Assembly (NCBI RefSeq): GCF_900343155.1
Contig: NZ_OUNG01000002.1
Coordinates: 310,001-374,000 of the forward strand
Origin: Lactimicrobium massiliense
GTDB lineage: Bacteria > Bacillota_I > Bacilli_A > Erysipelotrichales > Erysipelotrichaceae
DNA length: 64,000 bases
Reading direction: 5' to 3'
A program made the translations under genes and the position numbers. Under the pieces are notes generated by a model. That model saw only the letters and a list, made by a program, of their open reading frames with translations, had not been told where the DNA came from and did not search any database. Positions 40,852 through 51,488 of this stretch are shown here, piece by piece (position 1 is the stretch's first letter; every line of letters starts with the position of its first letter).

Positions 40852-42038
40852 TGAAAAGAATCACTGTGTTTCTGATGATTTTGGCGATGACTCTGTCTGG
40901 CTGTGCACAGGCAAAGAAAGATGTGTATCAAAGCTCTGATATAACGGACTTTACTGCCATTGTGTCCAGCGATCTGCACTTTACACTGGATCCGGATTCT
41001 GCCAGTACAGTTGTACCGGCAGAGCCGTATTCACGTGAGTTCATGGAGGCCTTTGTCAGTCAGGTGATTGCGGAGCATCCCAATGTATTCATCCTGACCG
41101 GTGATAATACCAATACAGGCAATCCGGATGATGAAAGGGCATTGGCATCGATTCTGGAACGGGTCAGGGATGCCGGTATTCCGGTGGTGATGACAACTGG
41201 AAATCACGACTATGACTTTTCAGGTGCGGATACGTATGAGGAAAACTATGCGTCTTTGCTGGATATGGAAGACAAGGATCCTTCTTCCCTGAGCTATGTG
41301 CGACGCATTGGTGATGTGACATTGCTGGCAATGGATGATGGCGCGGTTGATCAGGGCAGGACACCACAATTCTCCAAAGAGACGATGAAGTGGCTGAAGG
41401 AAAAGCTGAAAGAGGCATCTTTGCGCAATGACAAGATCATCTTCCTGGCACACCGTTCTGTATTATATAAGGCTGATGATGAACGCTATGCCAGCTATCA
41501 TATCCAGAATGAAGGACTGTATGATCTGCTTGTAAAGTATCATGTACAGCTGGCTCTTACCGGCCATCAGCATCACCCCTCAATCCTGGTGAAGGATTCT
41601 CTGCATGAGATCATCAGTGGAATGCCTTTGACGGATACACATTGCTTTGGTGTGCTTTCGATCATGGGAAAGGATGTGTCTTTTTCCACGGAGCCAATTG
41701 ACTTTTCTGCCTATGGCTCTCAACAGTGTGTGAGTGATATGGTAGCTGCTGATCAGCAGGCTGTGGACAATCAGCTGGCAACGGTTGAGGAATTGCTGAA
41801 GAATGCCGAGAGTGATCCGCTGTATGAACAGGGGAAGAGTCTGCTTCTGAACATCTTTACGGCACTGAAGGAGGGGAGTTTAGGAGCGCAGGCTGGTACG
41901 TTTCAGGCCGATCCGGCATTGACACTTGTGCAGGCACAGCTGGCGGATACCAACTATGGGCCATGGCTGAATGATCTGCTTGCGGATCCACCAGCAGATC
42001 CCAATCATCTGTCATTTGTGTGGCAGGATGGTGCGTGA
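40851..42038 (+). CDS. Metallophosphoesterase lipoprotein
   Basis: 395 residues. Lipobox LSGC near residue 18 after a hydrophobic VFLMILAMT, so it is tethered outside the membrane. The calcineurin-like domain is intact: SSDLHFT, LTGDNTNTG, TTGNHDYDF, FLAHRSVL and LTGHQHH carry the Asp, His and Asn metal ligands. A helical C-terminal part (about 290-395) follows. It should hydrolyse a phosphodiester or phosphomonoester in the wall space. Contrast with the UshA-like protein at 5859-7676 whose metal motifs are lost. Predicted leaderless mRNA. Confidence 0.9.
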   Translation: MKRITVFLMILAMTLSGCAQAKKDVYQSSDITDFTAIVSSDLHFTLDPDSASTVVPAEPYSREFMEAFVSQVIAEHPNVFILTGDNTNTGNPDDERALASILERVRDAGIPVVMTTGNHDYDFSGADTYEENYASLLDMEDKDPSSLSYVRRIGDVTLLAMDDGAVDQGRTPQFSKETMKWLKEKLKEASLRNDKIIFLAHRSVLYKADDERYASYHIQNEGLYDLLVKYHVQLALTGHQHHPSILVKDSLHEIISGMPLTDTHCFGVLSIMGKDVSFSTEPIDFSAYGSQQCVSDMVAADQQAVDNQLATVEELLKNAESDPLYEQGKSLLLNIFTALKEGSLGAQAGTFQADPALTLVQAQLADTNYGPWLNDLLADPPADPNHLSFVWQDGA

Positions 42039-42091
42039 GTGTTTTTTGGCACTGCCTGCTGTCCTGGAATGAGACATACGTGATGAACTGG

Positions 42092-42136
42092 TATGACATG
42101 CATATGCATGTTTATTATATGCATGCATACTATGCG
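42092..42136. repeat. ATGCAT palindrome cluster before phosphoketolase
   Basis: CATGCATATGCATG and ATATGCATGCATAC, each self-complementary, lie 8 bp apart and can also pair with each other. They sit between the metallophosphoesterase stop and the phosphoketolase promoter: a hairpin terminator without a T-run, or an operator. Confidence 0.5.
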
Positions 42137-42198
42137 TGATAGCTGTAATATTGTGATAAGAAAATGATATAATCAGAGAACACGAAGGAGAAATTCTC

Positions 42199-44565
42199 AT
42201 GAGTACTGATTTTAATTCTAATGAATATCTGCACCGGATGCAGGAGTGGTGGCGGGCAGCGAATTATCTGTCTGCGGCCCAGCTGTATCTGCTGGATGAT
42301 CCGCTGCTGCGGCGTCCTTTGACCATGACGGATGTGAAGAAGAAGATTGTCGGCCACTGGGGCACGGTGCCTGGCCAGAACTTTGTGACCGTCAATCTGA
42401 ACCGTGTCATCAACAAGTATGATCTGGATATGATTCTCTTGTCCGGACCTGGTCATGGCGGCAACTTCTACATTGCCAATGACTATCTGGATGGCACGTA
42501 TTCTGAAGTGTATCCGAATATCACCCAGGATGAGAAAGGTCTGCAGAAATTGTTCAAGCAGTTCTCGTTCCCGGGCGGCGTGCCTTCACACTGCGCTCCG
42601 GAGACGCCTGGCTCCATCAATGAAGGCGGCGAGCTTGGCTATTCTTTAGCCCATGGCTTTGGTGCTGTGTTTGACAATCCGGATCTGATTGCGGCTGTTA
42701 TTGTTGGTGATGGCGAGGCTGAAACAGGCCCGCTGGCTACCTCCTGGCATTCCAACAAGTTCCTGAATCCGGAACATGATGGTGCGGTGCTGCCGATCCT
42801 GCATTTGAATGGCTACAAGATTTCCAATCCGACCATTCTGTCCCGTATTTCCAAGGATGAGCTGACATCGTTAATGCATGGCTATGGCTGGAAGCCGTAC
42901 TTTGTTGAGGGTGATGATCCTGAGAAGATGTTCCCGCTGATGGCAGAGACGATGGATAAAGTCATCGAAGAGATTCGTGCCATTCAGAAGAATGCCCGTG
43001 AAAATCATGATGATACCCGTCCGTTCTGGCCGATGATTGTCCTGCGTACACCAAAGGGCTGGACCGCACCGAAGAAGGTGGACGGTGTCCCGATTGAGGG
43101 CAGCTTCCATGCCCATCAGGTACCGGTGGAAATCAAGGATGAAGAACATCTGCATATCCTGGAGGGCTGGCTGAAGAGCTATCATCCGGAAGAACTGTTT
43201 GATGAAAATGGCACCTTGAAGGATGAGATTCGCTCGCTTTCTCCGATTGGAGATCACCGTCTGGGAGCCAATCCGCATGCCAATGGCGGCAAGCTTCTCC
43301 GTGATCTGATCATGCCGGACTTCCGTGATTATGCGGTGGATGTGAAAGAACCGGGTTCTGCAGAAGCACAGGACATGATGGAACTTGGCAAGTTTGTCCG
43401 TGATATCTTCAAGGCAAACGACAAGGCACGCAATTTCCGTATCTTTTCACCGGATGAGGGGATGTCCAACCGTTTGAACCATGCCTTTGAGGCAGAGAAT
43501 CGTCCATGGGAGGCAGAGATGCTGCCGACGGATGAGCATCTGGCCAGAGATGGCAGAATCATGGATGGCATGCTTTCCGAGCATATGTGTGAGGGCTGGC
43601 TGGAAGGGTATCTGCTGACAGGCAGACATGGCTTCTTTGATTCCTATGAAGCCTTCGTCAGAGTTGTCGACTCTATGGCTGCCCAGCATGCCAAGTGGCT
43701 CAAAGTATGCAATCAGCTGCCATGGCGCCAGGACATTGCCTCACTGAACTTCATCCTGACATCTCATATCTGGCAGCAGGATCACAATGGCTTCACCCAT
43801 CAGGATCCTGGCTTCATGGACCACATTGCAAACAAGAAGGCTGATGTGGTGCGCATCTATCTGCCGGCGGATACCAACTGCCTGCTGAGTACAATGGATC
43901 ACTGCCTGCGAAGCCGCAACTATGTCAATGTCGTGATTGCTTCCAAGCACCCGCGTCCGCAGTGGTTCTCCATGGAAGAAGCAGTGAATCTGTGCACACA
44001 GGGTCTTGGCATCATTGACTGGGCAAGCAATGACAAGGGATGTGAACCGGATGTGGTCATGGCTTGTGCCGGTGATACACCGACGCTGGAGACACTTGCG
44101 GCCGTATCCATCCTGAGAAAAGAACTGCCGGATCTCAAGATCCGGGTGATCAATGTTGTCGACCTGTTCAAACTGCAGCCATCTCAGGAACATCCGCATG
44201 GACTTTCCGATGCCCAGTATGACATGCTGTTTACAACCGACAAGCCGATCATCTTTGCCTTCCATGGCTATCCGACGCTGATTCATGAGCTGACATACCG
44301 CCGTCATAACCGCAACCTGCATGTACGCGGCTACAAGGAAGAGGGCACGATCACCACACCGTTTGATATGCGCGTGCAGAATGATATCGACCGCTTCCAT
44401 CTGGTTGAAGATGTTCTGCTGCGTCTGCCGCAGGATAAGTTCCATGATCAGACGGCACATCTGTTCCAGCAGATGGAAAACAAGCTGGTGGAACACCGTC
44501 AGTACATCCGTGAATACGGACAGGATCTGCCGGAAGTTGCTAACTGGAAGTGGCAGAAAGGCTGA
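42199..44565 (+). CDS. xfp: Xylulose-5-phosphate/fructose-6-phosphate phosphoketolase
   Basis: 788 residues, normal for the family. Family signatures [21 protein letters not shown] (first 20 residues: [20 protein letters not shown]), [34 protein letters not shown] (thiamine diphosphate motif), HQDPGFMDH and [11 protein letters not shown] are all present. It cleaves xylulose-5-P or fructose-6-P with phosphate to acetyl-P plus a smaller sugar phosphate, the core of the phosphoketolase/bifid pathway. SD AAGGAG; promoter TGA-TATAAT at 42168-42173. With the split transketolase 10 kb away it explains hexose-pentose flow. Terminator follows. Confidence 0.97.
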   Translation: MSTDFNSNEYLHRMQEWWRAANYLSAAQLYLLDDPLLRRPLTMTDVKKKIVGHWGTVPGQNFVTVNLNRVINKYDLDMILLSGPGHGGNFYIANDYLDGTYSEVYPNITQDEKGLQKLFKQFSFPGGVPSHCAPETPGSINEGGELGYSLAHGFGAVFDNPDLIAAVIVGDGEAETGPLATSWHSNKFLNPEHDGAVLPILHLNGYKISNPTILSRISKDELTSLMHGYGWKPYFVEGDDPEKMFPLMAETMDKVIEEIRAIQKNARENHDDTRPFWPMIVLRTPKGWTAPKKVDGVPIEGSFHAHQVPVEIKDEEHLHILEGWLKSYHPEELFDENGTLKDEIRSLSPIGDHRLGANPHANGGKLLRDLIMPDFRDYAVDVKEPGSAEAQDMMELGKFVRDIFKANDKARNFRIFSPDEGMSNRLNHAFEAENRPWEAEMLPTDEHLARDGRIMDGMLSEHMCEGWLEGYLLTGRHGFFDSYEAFVRVVDSMAAQHAKWLKVCNQLPWRQDIASLNFILTSHIWQQDHNGFTHQDPGFMDHIANKKADVVRIYLPADTNCLLSTMDHCLRSRNYVNVVIASKHPRPQWFSMEEAVNLCTQGLGIIDWASNDKGCEPDVVMACAGDTPTLETLAAVSILRKELPDLKIRVINVVDLFKLQPSQEHPHGLSDAQYDMLFTTDKPIIFAFHGYPTLIHELTYRRHNRNLHVRGYKEEGTITTPFDMRVQNDIDRFHLVEDVLLRLPQDKFHDQTAHLFQQMENKLVEHRQYIREYGQDLPEVANWKWQKG

Positions 44566-44566
44566 T

Positions 44567-44597
44567 GCAGGGGAGAGATAAGTCTCTCCTTTTTTTG
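44567..44597 (+). terminator. Intrinsic terminator after phosphoketolase
   Basis: GGGGAGAGA, loop TAAG, TCTCTCCTT plus T-run. Confidence 0.88.
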
Positions 44598-44712
44598 GCA
44601 AAAAAGTGAAAAAACTGATTTTACATGTTCTTTACATACACTATACTGAAAGAAGATAGCAGCGTTTTTGGAAGAATGATAAATTTACAAAGAATGCATT
44701 GGGAGGAAAGGT

Positions 44713-45948
44713 ATGTTAAAGAACTTTAACAAGCTGGAGAAGTCGTGGATTATGTATGACATCGGCAACTCGGCATTTACGATGATGGTGTCAACCCTGA
44801 TTCCGATCTGGTTCAATGCGCTGGCAAAGAGTGCTGGCATGTCAGGCAGTGCCTATCTGGCCGCCTGGTCCTATGCGACATCGATTGCAACTGTGGTGGT
44901 TGCCTTCCTGGGACCGATTCTTGGTTCCATTTCGGATAACAAAGGCTTCCGCAAACCGATGTTCATGGCTGTTTTGATCATTGGCGTCATTGGCTGTGCA
45001 ATGCTTGGCGCTGTGCCAAACTGGATGCTGTATCTGGTTACGTATGTGGTTGCCAAGATTGCCTATCAGTCTTCACTTGTTCTGTATGACTCTATGCTGA
45101 TTGATGTGACGACGCCGGAAAGAATGGATCAGGTTTCCTCCTTTGGCTATGCATGGGGATATCTTGGCTCCTGCATCCCGTTCATTGTTGCCCTTGCCCT
45201 GTATCTGCTCGGCAATACCGGCAAGATGAATGAGAAACTGTCTATTTTCCTTGCCTTCCTTGTGGTGGCATTGTGGTGGCTGTTTGTGACGATGCCATTG
45301 CTCAAGGGCTACAAACAGAAGAACTATGTGGAGCACGCTTCGGGAAAGATCCGTGCTTCCTTTGCCCGCATCGGTCATACGCTGACGCACATGTATACAA
45401 ATGAAAAGAAGATATTTTACTTCCTGCTGGCGTTCTTCTTCTATATTGACGGTGTGTATACAATCATCGATGAGGCGGTTGCGATCGGTACTTCGCTCGG
45501 CCTGAATCAGGTCGGCCTGCTGGTTGTGCTGCTGTTAACGCAGGTGGTTGCCTTTGCCTTTGCATCATTGTTTGGCAATCTGTCCAGGAAGTACAGTTCT
45601 TTGACGCTGATCTCCATCTGCATCGGCGGTTACTTTGCCGTTGCTGTATTTGCCCTGTTCATGCATTCTCTGTGGCAGTTTGGCATCATGGCATTTGTGG
45701 TCGGTATGTTCCAGGGGGCAATCCAGGCACTGTCCCGTTCCTACTACGCTTCTTTGATTCCAAACGATGCTTCGGGTGAGTACTTCGGCCTGTATGATAT
45801 CTGCGGCAAGGGTGCTTCTTTCATGGGCACAATGCTTGTCGGCGTCACGGTATCTCTGACCAACAGCGTCAATATCTCGGTTGCAACGCTTGGCATTCTG
45901 TTTATCATCGGCGCCCTGCTTCTGCGCAAATCTGCCGCAACAAAATAA
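44713..45948 (+). CDS. MFS transporter, UMF1/Atg22-like
   Basis: 411 residues, twelve predicted helices. The opening KSWIMYDIGNSAFTMMVSTLIPIWF and the FGYAWGYLGSCIPFIV and FFFYIDGVYTIIDEAVAIG blocks are the marks of the UMF1 (Atg22-like) branch of the major facilitator superfamily. Fungal relatives export amino acids from the vacuole; bacterial substrates are not known. ATG 44713 has SD GGGAGG. Likely a single-gene transcript, followed within 10 bp by the -10 element of the GH1 gene. Confidence 0.88.
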   Translation: MLKNFNKLEKSWIMYDIGNSAFTMMVSTLIPIWFNALAKSAGMSGSAYLAAWSYATSIATVVVAFLGPILGSISDNKGFRKPMFMAVLIIGVIGCAMLGAVPNWMLYLVTYVVAKIAYQSSLVLYDSMLIDVTTPERMDQVSSFGYAWGYLGSCIPFIVALALYLLGNTGKMNEKLSIFLAFLVVALWWLFVTMPLLKGYKQKNYVEHASGKIRASFARIGHTLTHMYTNEKKIFYFLLAFFFYIDGVYTIIDEAVAIGTSLGLNQVGLLVVLLLTQVVAFAFASLFGNLSRKYSSLTLISICIGGYFAVAVFALFMHSLWQFGIMAFVVGMFQGAIQALSRSYYASLIPNDASGEYFGLYDICGKGASFMGTMLVGVTVSLTNSVNISVATLGILFIIGALLLRKSAATK

Positions 45949-45951
45949 CTT

Positions 45952-47493
<1,542 letters not shown>

Positions 47494-47505
47494 GAAGGTG
47501 ATGGC

Positions 47506-48561
47506 ATGAGAGTTGGTGTCTGCGGCAATGGCATGATTGTCCGCCAGGCGCTGTCCTGCTTTGCAAAGGCAGAGATTCCGGTGACCGCACTGTGGTGCCG
47601 CAATCCTGATCATGGCCAGCCGGTGGCAGATGCTTTCCACATTTCATCTGTCTATACAGACTATGATGCTTTTCTGAAAGATGGCAGCTTCGACACGGTT
47701 TATATCGGCCTGGCTAACAGTGCGCATGATGCATTTGCGAAAAAGGCGATGCTTGCAGGCAAGAATGTCATTGTCGAAAAACCGTTCTGTGCTACCTATG
47801 CACAGGCACAGGAACTTGTACAGATTGCCCAAGAAACAGGTGCCTGGCTGTTTGAGGCCATCATGTCCCGCTATTCTGCCAACTATGAAGAGCTGATTCC
47901 GTGGCTGGACAAGCTTGGTGACCTGACTTTGATCCGCTGCAACTTCTCGCAGTATTCCTCCCGCTATGACCGCTATGTCAATCACGATGTGGCACCGGCT
48001 TTTGATCCGGCTCTTGCCGGTGGTGCCCTGTATGATCTGAATGTATATAACGTGCACTTTGTGGCAGGCTTGTTTGGCGCCCCGCGGTTCAGCTATTACA
48101 TGGCCAACAAAGGCTGGAATGGCATTGATACTTCCGGTGTGCTGTTAATGGACTATGGCCAGTTCAAGGCTGTATGTACAGCGGCCAAGGATTCGGCATC
48201 CCACAGCGGCATTGTCATGCAGGGAACCGATGGCACAATCGTGATTGATGACCGTCCTGGGTATATCGACAATGTGACGTTCACGGACCGGAAGACAAAA
48301 GCAGTGACGCGTATTGATACCCATGAGGAGCCGGACAAGATGGTCACGGAGTTTGTCCGCATGCAGGAAGTGATGGATCACAATGAGCGCAGTCAGATGG
48401 AGATCTGGCTGCAGCGTAGCCTGCAGGTGATGGCGGTGCTGGACAATGGCAGACAGGATGCCGGGATTGTGTTTCCGTGTGATGAGGAGACGGAAGAAAC
48501 TCAGGAGCAGACACAGGAAATGCCGGAGATCATGAAGCATTTCAACATGGGCGGCTTTTGA
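47506..48561 (+). CDS. Gfo/Idh/MocA family oxidoreductase
   Basis: 351 residues (MRVGVCGNGMIVRQ). The Rossmann dinucleotide motif is GVCGNGMIVRQAL, followed by VYIGLANSAHDAFAKKAM and VEKPFCATYAQA with the catalytic-region EKP. The C-terminal half lacks a clear signature but keeps the family pattern (GGALYDLNVYNVHFVAG). A Glu-rich tail (EETEETQEQTQ) is unusual. It is 12 bp after the GH1 gene, so it likely processes the released sugar or a related polyol. Confidence 0.9.
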   Translation: MRVGVCGNGMIVRQALSCFAKAEIPVTALWCRNPDHGQPVADAFHISSVYTDYDAFLKDGSFDTVYIGLANSAHDAFAKKAMLAGKNVIVEKPFCATYAQAQELVQIAQETGAWLFEAIMSRYSANYEELIPWLDKLGDLTLIRCNFSQYSSRYDRYVNHDVAPAFDPALAGGALYDLNVYNVHFVAGLFGAPRFSYYMANKGWNGIDTSGVLLMDYGQFKAVCTAAKDSASHSGIVMQGTDGTIVIDDRPGYIDNVTFTDRKTKAVTRIDTHEEPDKMVTEFVRMQEVMDHNERSQMEIWLQRSLQVMAVLDNGRQDAGIVFPCDEETEETQEQTQEMPEIMKHFNMGGF

Positions 48562-48631
48562 ACATTAAGTTTCTGCTGTTCACTTTGAAATAGAGTGAAT
48601 TATAATAAGAATGAACAAAGGAGATATGAAG

Positions 48632-48889
48632 ATGCTGGTAAATGTTAACTCAGCTTTGAAGCGTGATGAGATCCGCAAGCTTCTGGAAGCCAATGAGAAT
48701 CCGAAGTATGTGTATGTAAAGAATCTGAGCCCGATGGAGATGCAGTTTGAGGCTACTTATAAAGAAGGCACGGATGGCAATCCGGCTGATTATGCCAAGA
48801 AGCTGATCAAGTCTCAGCCGTGGGGCGGTGTGCTGATGATCCGTGTTCTGATCAATGGTCAGAAGTTTACGGGCGGCAAAATTGGCTGA
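48632..48889 (+). CDS. Small conserved-looking hypothetical protein
   Basis: 85 residues from ATG 48632 (MLVNVNSALKRDEIRKLL), 8 nt after SD AAAGGAG; in-frame ATGs at 48611 and 48626 lie before or on the SD. -10 TATAAT at 48601-48606. Charged helical start, then PKYVYVKNLSPMEMQFEATY and a basic end. No membrane segment, no known domain. Its own promoter and a good terminator after it show it is a real gene. Function unknown. Confidence 0.75.
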   Translation: MLVNVNSALKRDEIRKLLEANENPKYVYVKNLSPMEMQFEATYKEGTDGNPADYAKKLIKSQPWGGVLMIRVLINGQKFTGGKIG

Positions 48890-48896
48890 TACAGGA

Positions 48897-48925
48897 AGGC
48901 AGGAAGCTGTTTCCTGCTTTTTTTA
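48897..48925 (+). terminator. Intrinsic terminator after the small hypothetical gene
   Basis: GCAGGAAG, loop CTG, TTTCCTGC followed by T-run. Confidence 0.85.
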
Positions 48926-48994
48926 TCTGGATGAAAAGTGTCATGAATACGTAAAATATGACAAAAAAAGACAGTTTCATGACACGGTAAATGA

Positions 48995-49023
48995 TTGAAA
49001 TGATAGCGGTTTCGATATATCCT
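48995..49023 (+). promoter_or_regulatory. Promoter with cre-like site, PTS operon
   Basis: -35 TTGAAA (48995-49000), -10 TATATC (49016-49021, 15-bp spacer) or TATCCT (49018-49023, 17-bp spacer). The spacer holds TGATAGCGGTTTCG (49001-49014), 11 of 14 positions of the cre consensus, so CcpA repression is likely. Confidence 0.5.
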
Positions 49024-49066
49024 AGAAGCAGAAAGGCTAATGTAGCTGAAAGAAAGGTGAATCATT

Positions 49067-49369
49067 ATGGCAAAGAAAATCACATTGTTTTGCTCGGCTG
49101 GCATGTCTACCAGCCTGCTCGTCAATAAGATGAGAGAAGCTGCGAAGAAGAATGGAAAGGATTATGATATCAATGCATATTCTCTTTCAGAAGCGGATGC
49201 CAAGGGAGCAGACGCAGATGTTATTCTGCTTGGCCCGCAGGTTCGTTTCGCATTGTCCAAGATGAAGGGTTTGTTCCCGAACAAGCCGGTTGATGTGATT
49301 GATATGCGTTCTTATGGCCTGATGGACGGTGCTGCTGCACTGGCACTGGCCGAGAAGCATCTGAAGTAA
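49067..49369 (+). CDS. PTS system IIB component (lactose/cellobiose family), copy 1
   Basis: 100 residues. P-loop-like phosphocysteine motif ITLFCSAGMSTSLLVNKM (active Cys near residue 9), then YDINAYSL and DVILLGPQVRFAL, all standard for IIB of the lac/cel family. It takes the phosphate from IIA and passes it to the sugar bound at IIC. SD GAAAGG. First gene of a IIB-IIB-IIA operon; no IIC is in the window, so the permease must be elsewhere. Confidence 0.94.
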   Translation: MAKKITLFCSAGMSTSLLVNKMREAAKKNGKDYDINAYSLSEADAKGADADVILLGPQVRFALSKMKGLFPNKPVDVIDMRSYGLMDGAAALALAEKHLK

Positions 49370-49394
49370 GCATAGATAAAAAGGAGAAAGAATC

Positions 49395-49709
49395 ATGGCT
49401 GAAAAGGTAATCAGATTATTCTGCGCAGCAGGTATGTCTACATCCCTGCTTGTGAACAAGATGAAGGAAGCTGCAAAGGCACAGGGCAAGGATTATGACA
49501 TTGCTGCATATTCACTGGGTGATTTTGACCGTGAGTATGAGAAGGCAGATGCCATTCTGCTTGGCCCGCAGGTTCGTTATGCACTTGGCAAGCTGCAGGC
49601 TGCTCATCCGGATAAGGCAATCAGCGATATCCCGATGCAGATGTATGGCCTGATGGATGGCAAGGGAACGCTGGCCCGCGCTGAAGAGCTGATGAAGAAA
49701 GGAAAGTAA
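49395..49709 (+). CDS. PTS system IIB component (lactose/cellobiose family), copy 2
   Basis: 104 residues, clearly a paralogue of the preceding IIB (shared GMSTSLLVNKM and LLGPQVR). The phosphorylatable Cys is in LFCAAGMS (residue 10). 25 bp after copy 1, with SD AAAGGAG. Two IIB genes side by side with one IIA suggest that either two IICs are served or one copy recently duplicated; the copies are diverged through most of their length, so the duplication is not recent. Confidence 0.94.
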   Translation: MAEKVIRLFCAAGMSTSLLVNKMKEAAKAQGKDYDIAAYSLGDFDREYEKADAILLGPQVRYALGKLQAAHPDKAISDIPMQMYGLMDGKGTLARAEELMKKGK

Positions 49710-49711
49710 GC

Positions 49712-50029
49712 ATGGAAGGAACAGAGCTTGTAGCATTTAATATTATTGCATCTGTAGGAACAGCACGCTCCAATTATATTGGTGCGATTGATGCGGCTGC
49801 AGAAGGAAACTTCGACGAGGCTGAGAAGCTGATCAAGGAAGGCCAGGAGGCTTTCACACAAGGTCATGATGCTCATGCCAAGCTGCTGACAAAGACAGCA
49901 CAGGGTGAGAAGGTTGAGATGGATCTTCTGCTGACTCATGCAGAGGACCAGCTGATGAGTGCTGAGGCATTCGGTATTCTGGCTGAGCGTTTTGTCACAC
50001 TGTACAAGAAGCTTGCTGAAAAGAAGTAA
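49712..50029 (+). CDS. PTS system IIA component (lactose/cellobiose family)
   Basis: 105 residues, three-helix IIA(lac/cel). The region around the phosphohistidine reads LLLTHAEDQLMSAE; in most relatives the same segment is HAQDHLM, so the first His (the phosphorylated one) is present while the second is Gln. Other hallmarks: SNYIGAIDAAAEGNFDEA. 2 bp after the second IIB. It receives phosphate from HPr. Terminator after the gene. Confidence 0.93.
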   Translation: MEGTELVAFNIIASVGTARSNYIGAIDAAAEGNFDEAEKLIKEGQEAFTQGHDAHAKLLTKTAQGEKVEMDLLLTHAEDQLMSAEAFGILAERFVTLYKKLAEKK

Positions 50030-50046
50030 TTCTGTCACACACATGA

Positions 50047-50075
50047 GGGCTCTGCTTTATGCAGAGTCTTTTTTA
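50047..50075 (+). terminator. Intrinsic terminator after the PTS operon
   Basis: GGCTCTGC, loop TTTA, TGCAGAGTC followed by T-run. Confidence 0.88.
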
Positions 50076-50104
50076 TGTTTCAATGGTGGCATGGAGGGTT
50101 TTGC

Positions 50105-50848
50105 ATGACAAAGATGAAGGTTGGTCTGCTTGGCAATTTTGAGCAGATGGACACAAATGATGTATTTATTGGCACAAAGCGTGCCTATGTCAACCAGGAT
50201 TATGTAGACAGTATTTCTCTGGCTGGCGGCATTCCGATCATTCTGCCGGTGATCTCTGATCTGGATGATGTTTCGGACATGTTATCCGGCCTGGATGGTG
50301 TGATTGTGACCGGTGGGGCTGATATGGATCCCTTATTATATGGTGAGCAGGTTCTGCCCTCATGCGGCATGTGTGATACAGGCACAGACCGGTTCTTTCT
50401 GGCTGTGATTCATGCCTGTGATGTTCTTTCAATCCCTGTTTTTGGCATCTGCAAAGGTCTGCAGGCCATCAATGTGGCATATGGAGGCACACTGTACCAG
50501 GATATCCCAAGTCAGTATCCCCATGCCATTCAGCATGATCAGAAGCGGCCCCGTGAACAGGCCACCCATGCCATTTCCATTCAGCAGGATTCCTTCCTTG
50601 CGGGCGTTCTTGGCAAAAAAGCCATGGTCAATTCCTGGCATCATCAGAGTGTTAAGGATATTGCAGATGGTTTCCATGTCACAGCCAAGGCACCGGATGG
50701 GATTGTGGAAGGCATGGAAAAAGATGATGGCACGTTCATGTGCGGGGTGCAGTTTCATCCCGAGATGATGACCGCCTGTGGAAACAAACAGATGCTGTCT
50801 TTGTTCAAGGCATTCCTGCATGTGTGTGAGGAAGCACATCATGATTAA
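50105..50848 (+). CDS. Gamma-glutamyl-gamma-aminobutyrate hydrolase family (peptidase C26)
   Basis: 247 residues from ATG 50105 (MTKMKVGLLGN). Class I glutamine amidotransferase-like fold: GVIVTGGADMDPLLYGE, nucleophile Cys in FGICKGLQAINV (about residue 118), HHQSV, and FHPEMM with the catalytic His/Glu. Related to PuuD, which releases GABA from gamma-Glu-GABA; other members hydrolyse gamma-glutamyl peptides. The stop overlaps the HAD start by 8 bp. Confidence 0.92.
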   Translation: MTKMKVGLLGNFEQMDTNDVFIGTKRAYVNQDYVDSISLAGGIPIILPVISDLDDVSDMLSGLDGVIVTGGADMDPLLYGEQVLPSCGMCDTGTDRFFLAVIHACDVLSIPVFGICKGLQAINVAYGGTLYQDIPSQYPHAIQHDQKRPREQATHAISIQQDSFLAGVLGKKAMVNSWHHQSVKDIADGFHVTAKAPDGIVEGMEKDDGTFMCGVQFHPEMMTACGNKQMLSLFKAFLHVCEEAHHD

Positions 50849-51488
50849 GACGATCTTCTTTGACTTTGATGATACGCTTGGCAACCGGGAACTGTATGCC
50901 TGGAATGCGTATCATGACATTCTGAAAGAGAATACGGATCTTTCGGGAATGGAGTTTGAAGCGGTGCTGCAGGAAGTGATGATCTGGGATCAGAAGGGTG
51001 ATGTAAACAAGAATTACATCAAGGAGATGCTGGCAAAGGTGTTTGATATTCAGCTGCCCTATCCTGACTTCAATACGTACTGGGACTCCCTGCTGTACAA
51101 GTACTGTGTGCCGATGGAAGATGCGGCAGATACGCTTTCTTATCTTGAAAAGAAATACCGGCTTGGCATCATTTCCAACGGACCTTCCGATGCCCAGAGG
51201 AACAAGCTGAAAAAAAGCGGGCTGGAGAGCTTCTTTGATGAAAACATGGTATTTATTTCCGGTGATTTTGGCATCAAAAAGCCAGATCCCAGGCTGTTTC
51301 TGAAAGCCTGTGAACTGGCTGGGGCGAAACCGGAAGAATGTGTCTATGTCGGCGATATCTTCTATCGGGATGTGCTGGGATCCTGGCGGGCAGGCATGAA
51401 GCCGGTATGGATCATCAACCAGGAACGTAAATGCACAGTGGATATCCCGGTGATTCATCACATTTCTGACCTGAAGAAGATCCTTTAG
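50841..51488 (+). CDS. HAD hydrolase (YjjG/phosphoglycolate-phosphatase-like)
   Basis: 215 residues from ATG 50841 (MIKTIFFDFDDTLGN). Motif I FFDFDDTLGNREL (Asp9, Asp11), motif II GIISNGPSD, motif III/IV KKPDPRLFLKAC and VYVGDIFYRDVLGSW, with a helical cap (residues 18-90). Typical of subfamily I HAD phosphatases such as YjjG and Gph. Coupled to the C26 hydrolase. Its stop codon overlaps the stop codon of the opposite-strand transposase gene, leaving no intergenic space. Confidence 0.92.
   Translation: MIKTIFFDFDDTLGNRELYAWNAYHDILKENTDLSGMEFEAVLQEVMIWDQKGDVNKNYIKEMLAKVFDIQLPYPDFNTYWDSLLYKYCVPMEDAADTLSYLEKKYRLGIISNGPSDAQRNKLKKSGLESFFDENMVFISGDFGIKKPDPRLFLKACELAGAKPEECVYVGDIFYRDVLGSWRAGMKPVWIINQERKCTVDIPVIHHISDLKKIL

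Noticed and set aside
48632-48889. Antitoxin or toxin of a small two-gene system
   Set aside because: It stands alone between a promoter and terminator, with no partner gene and no known toxin or antitoxin motif.
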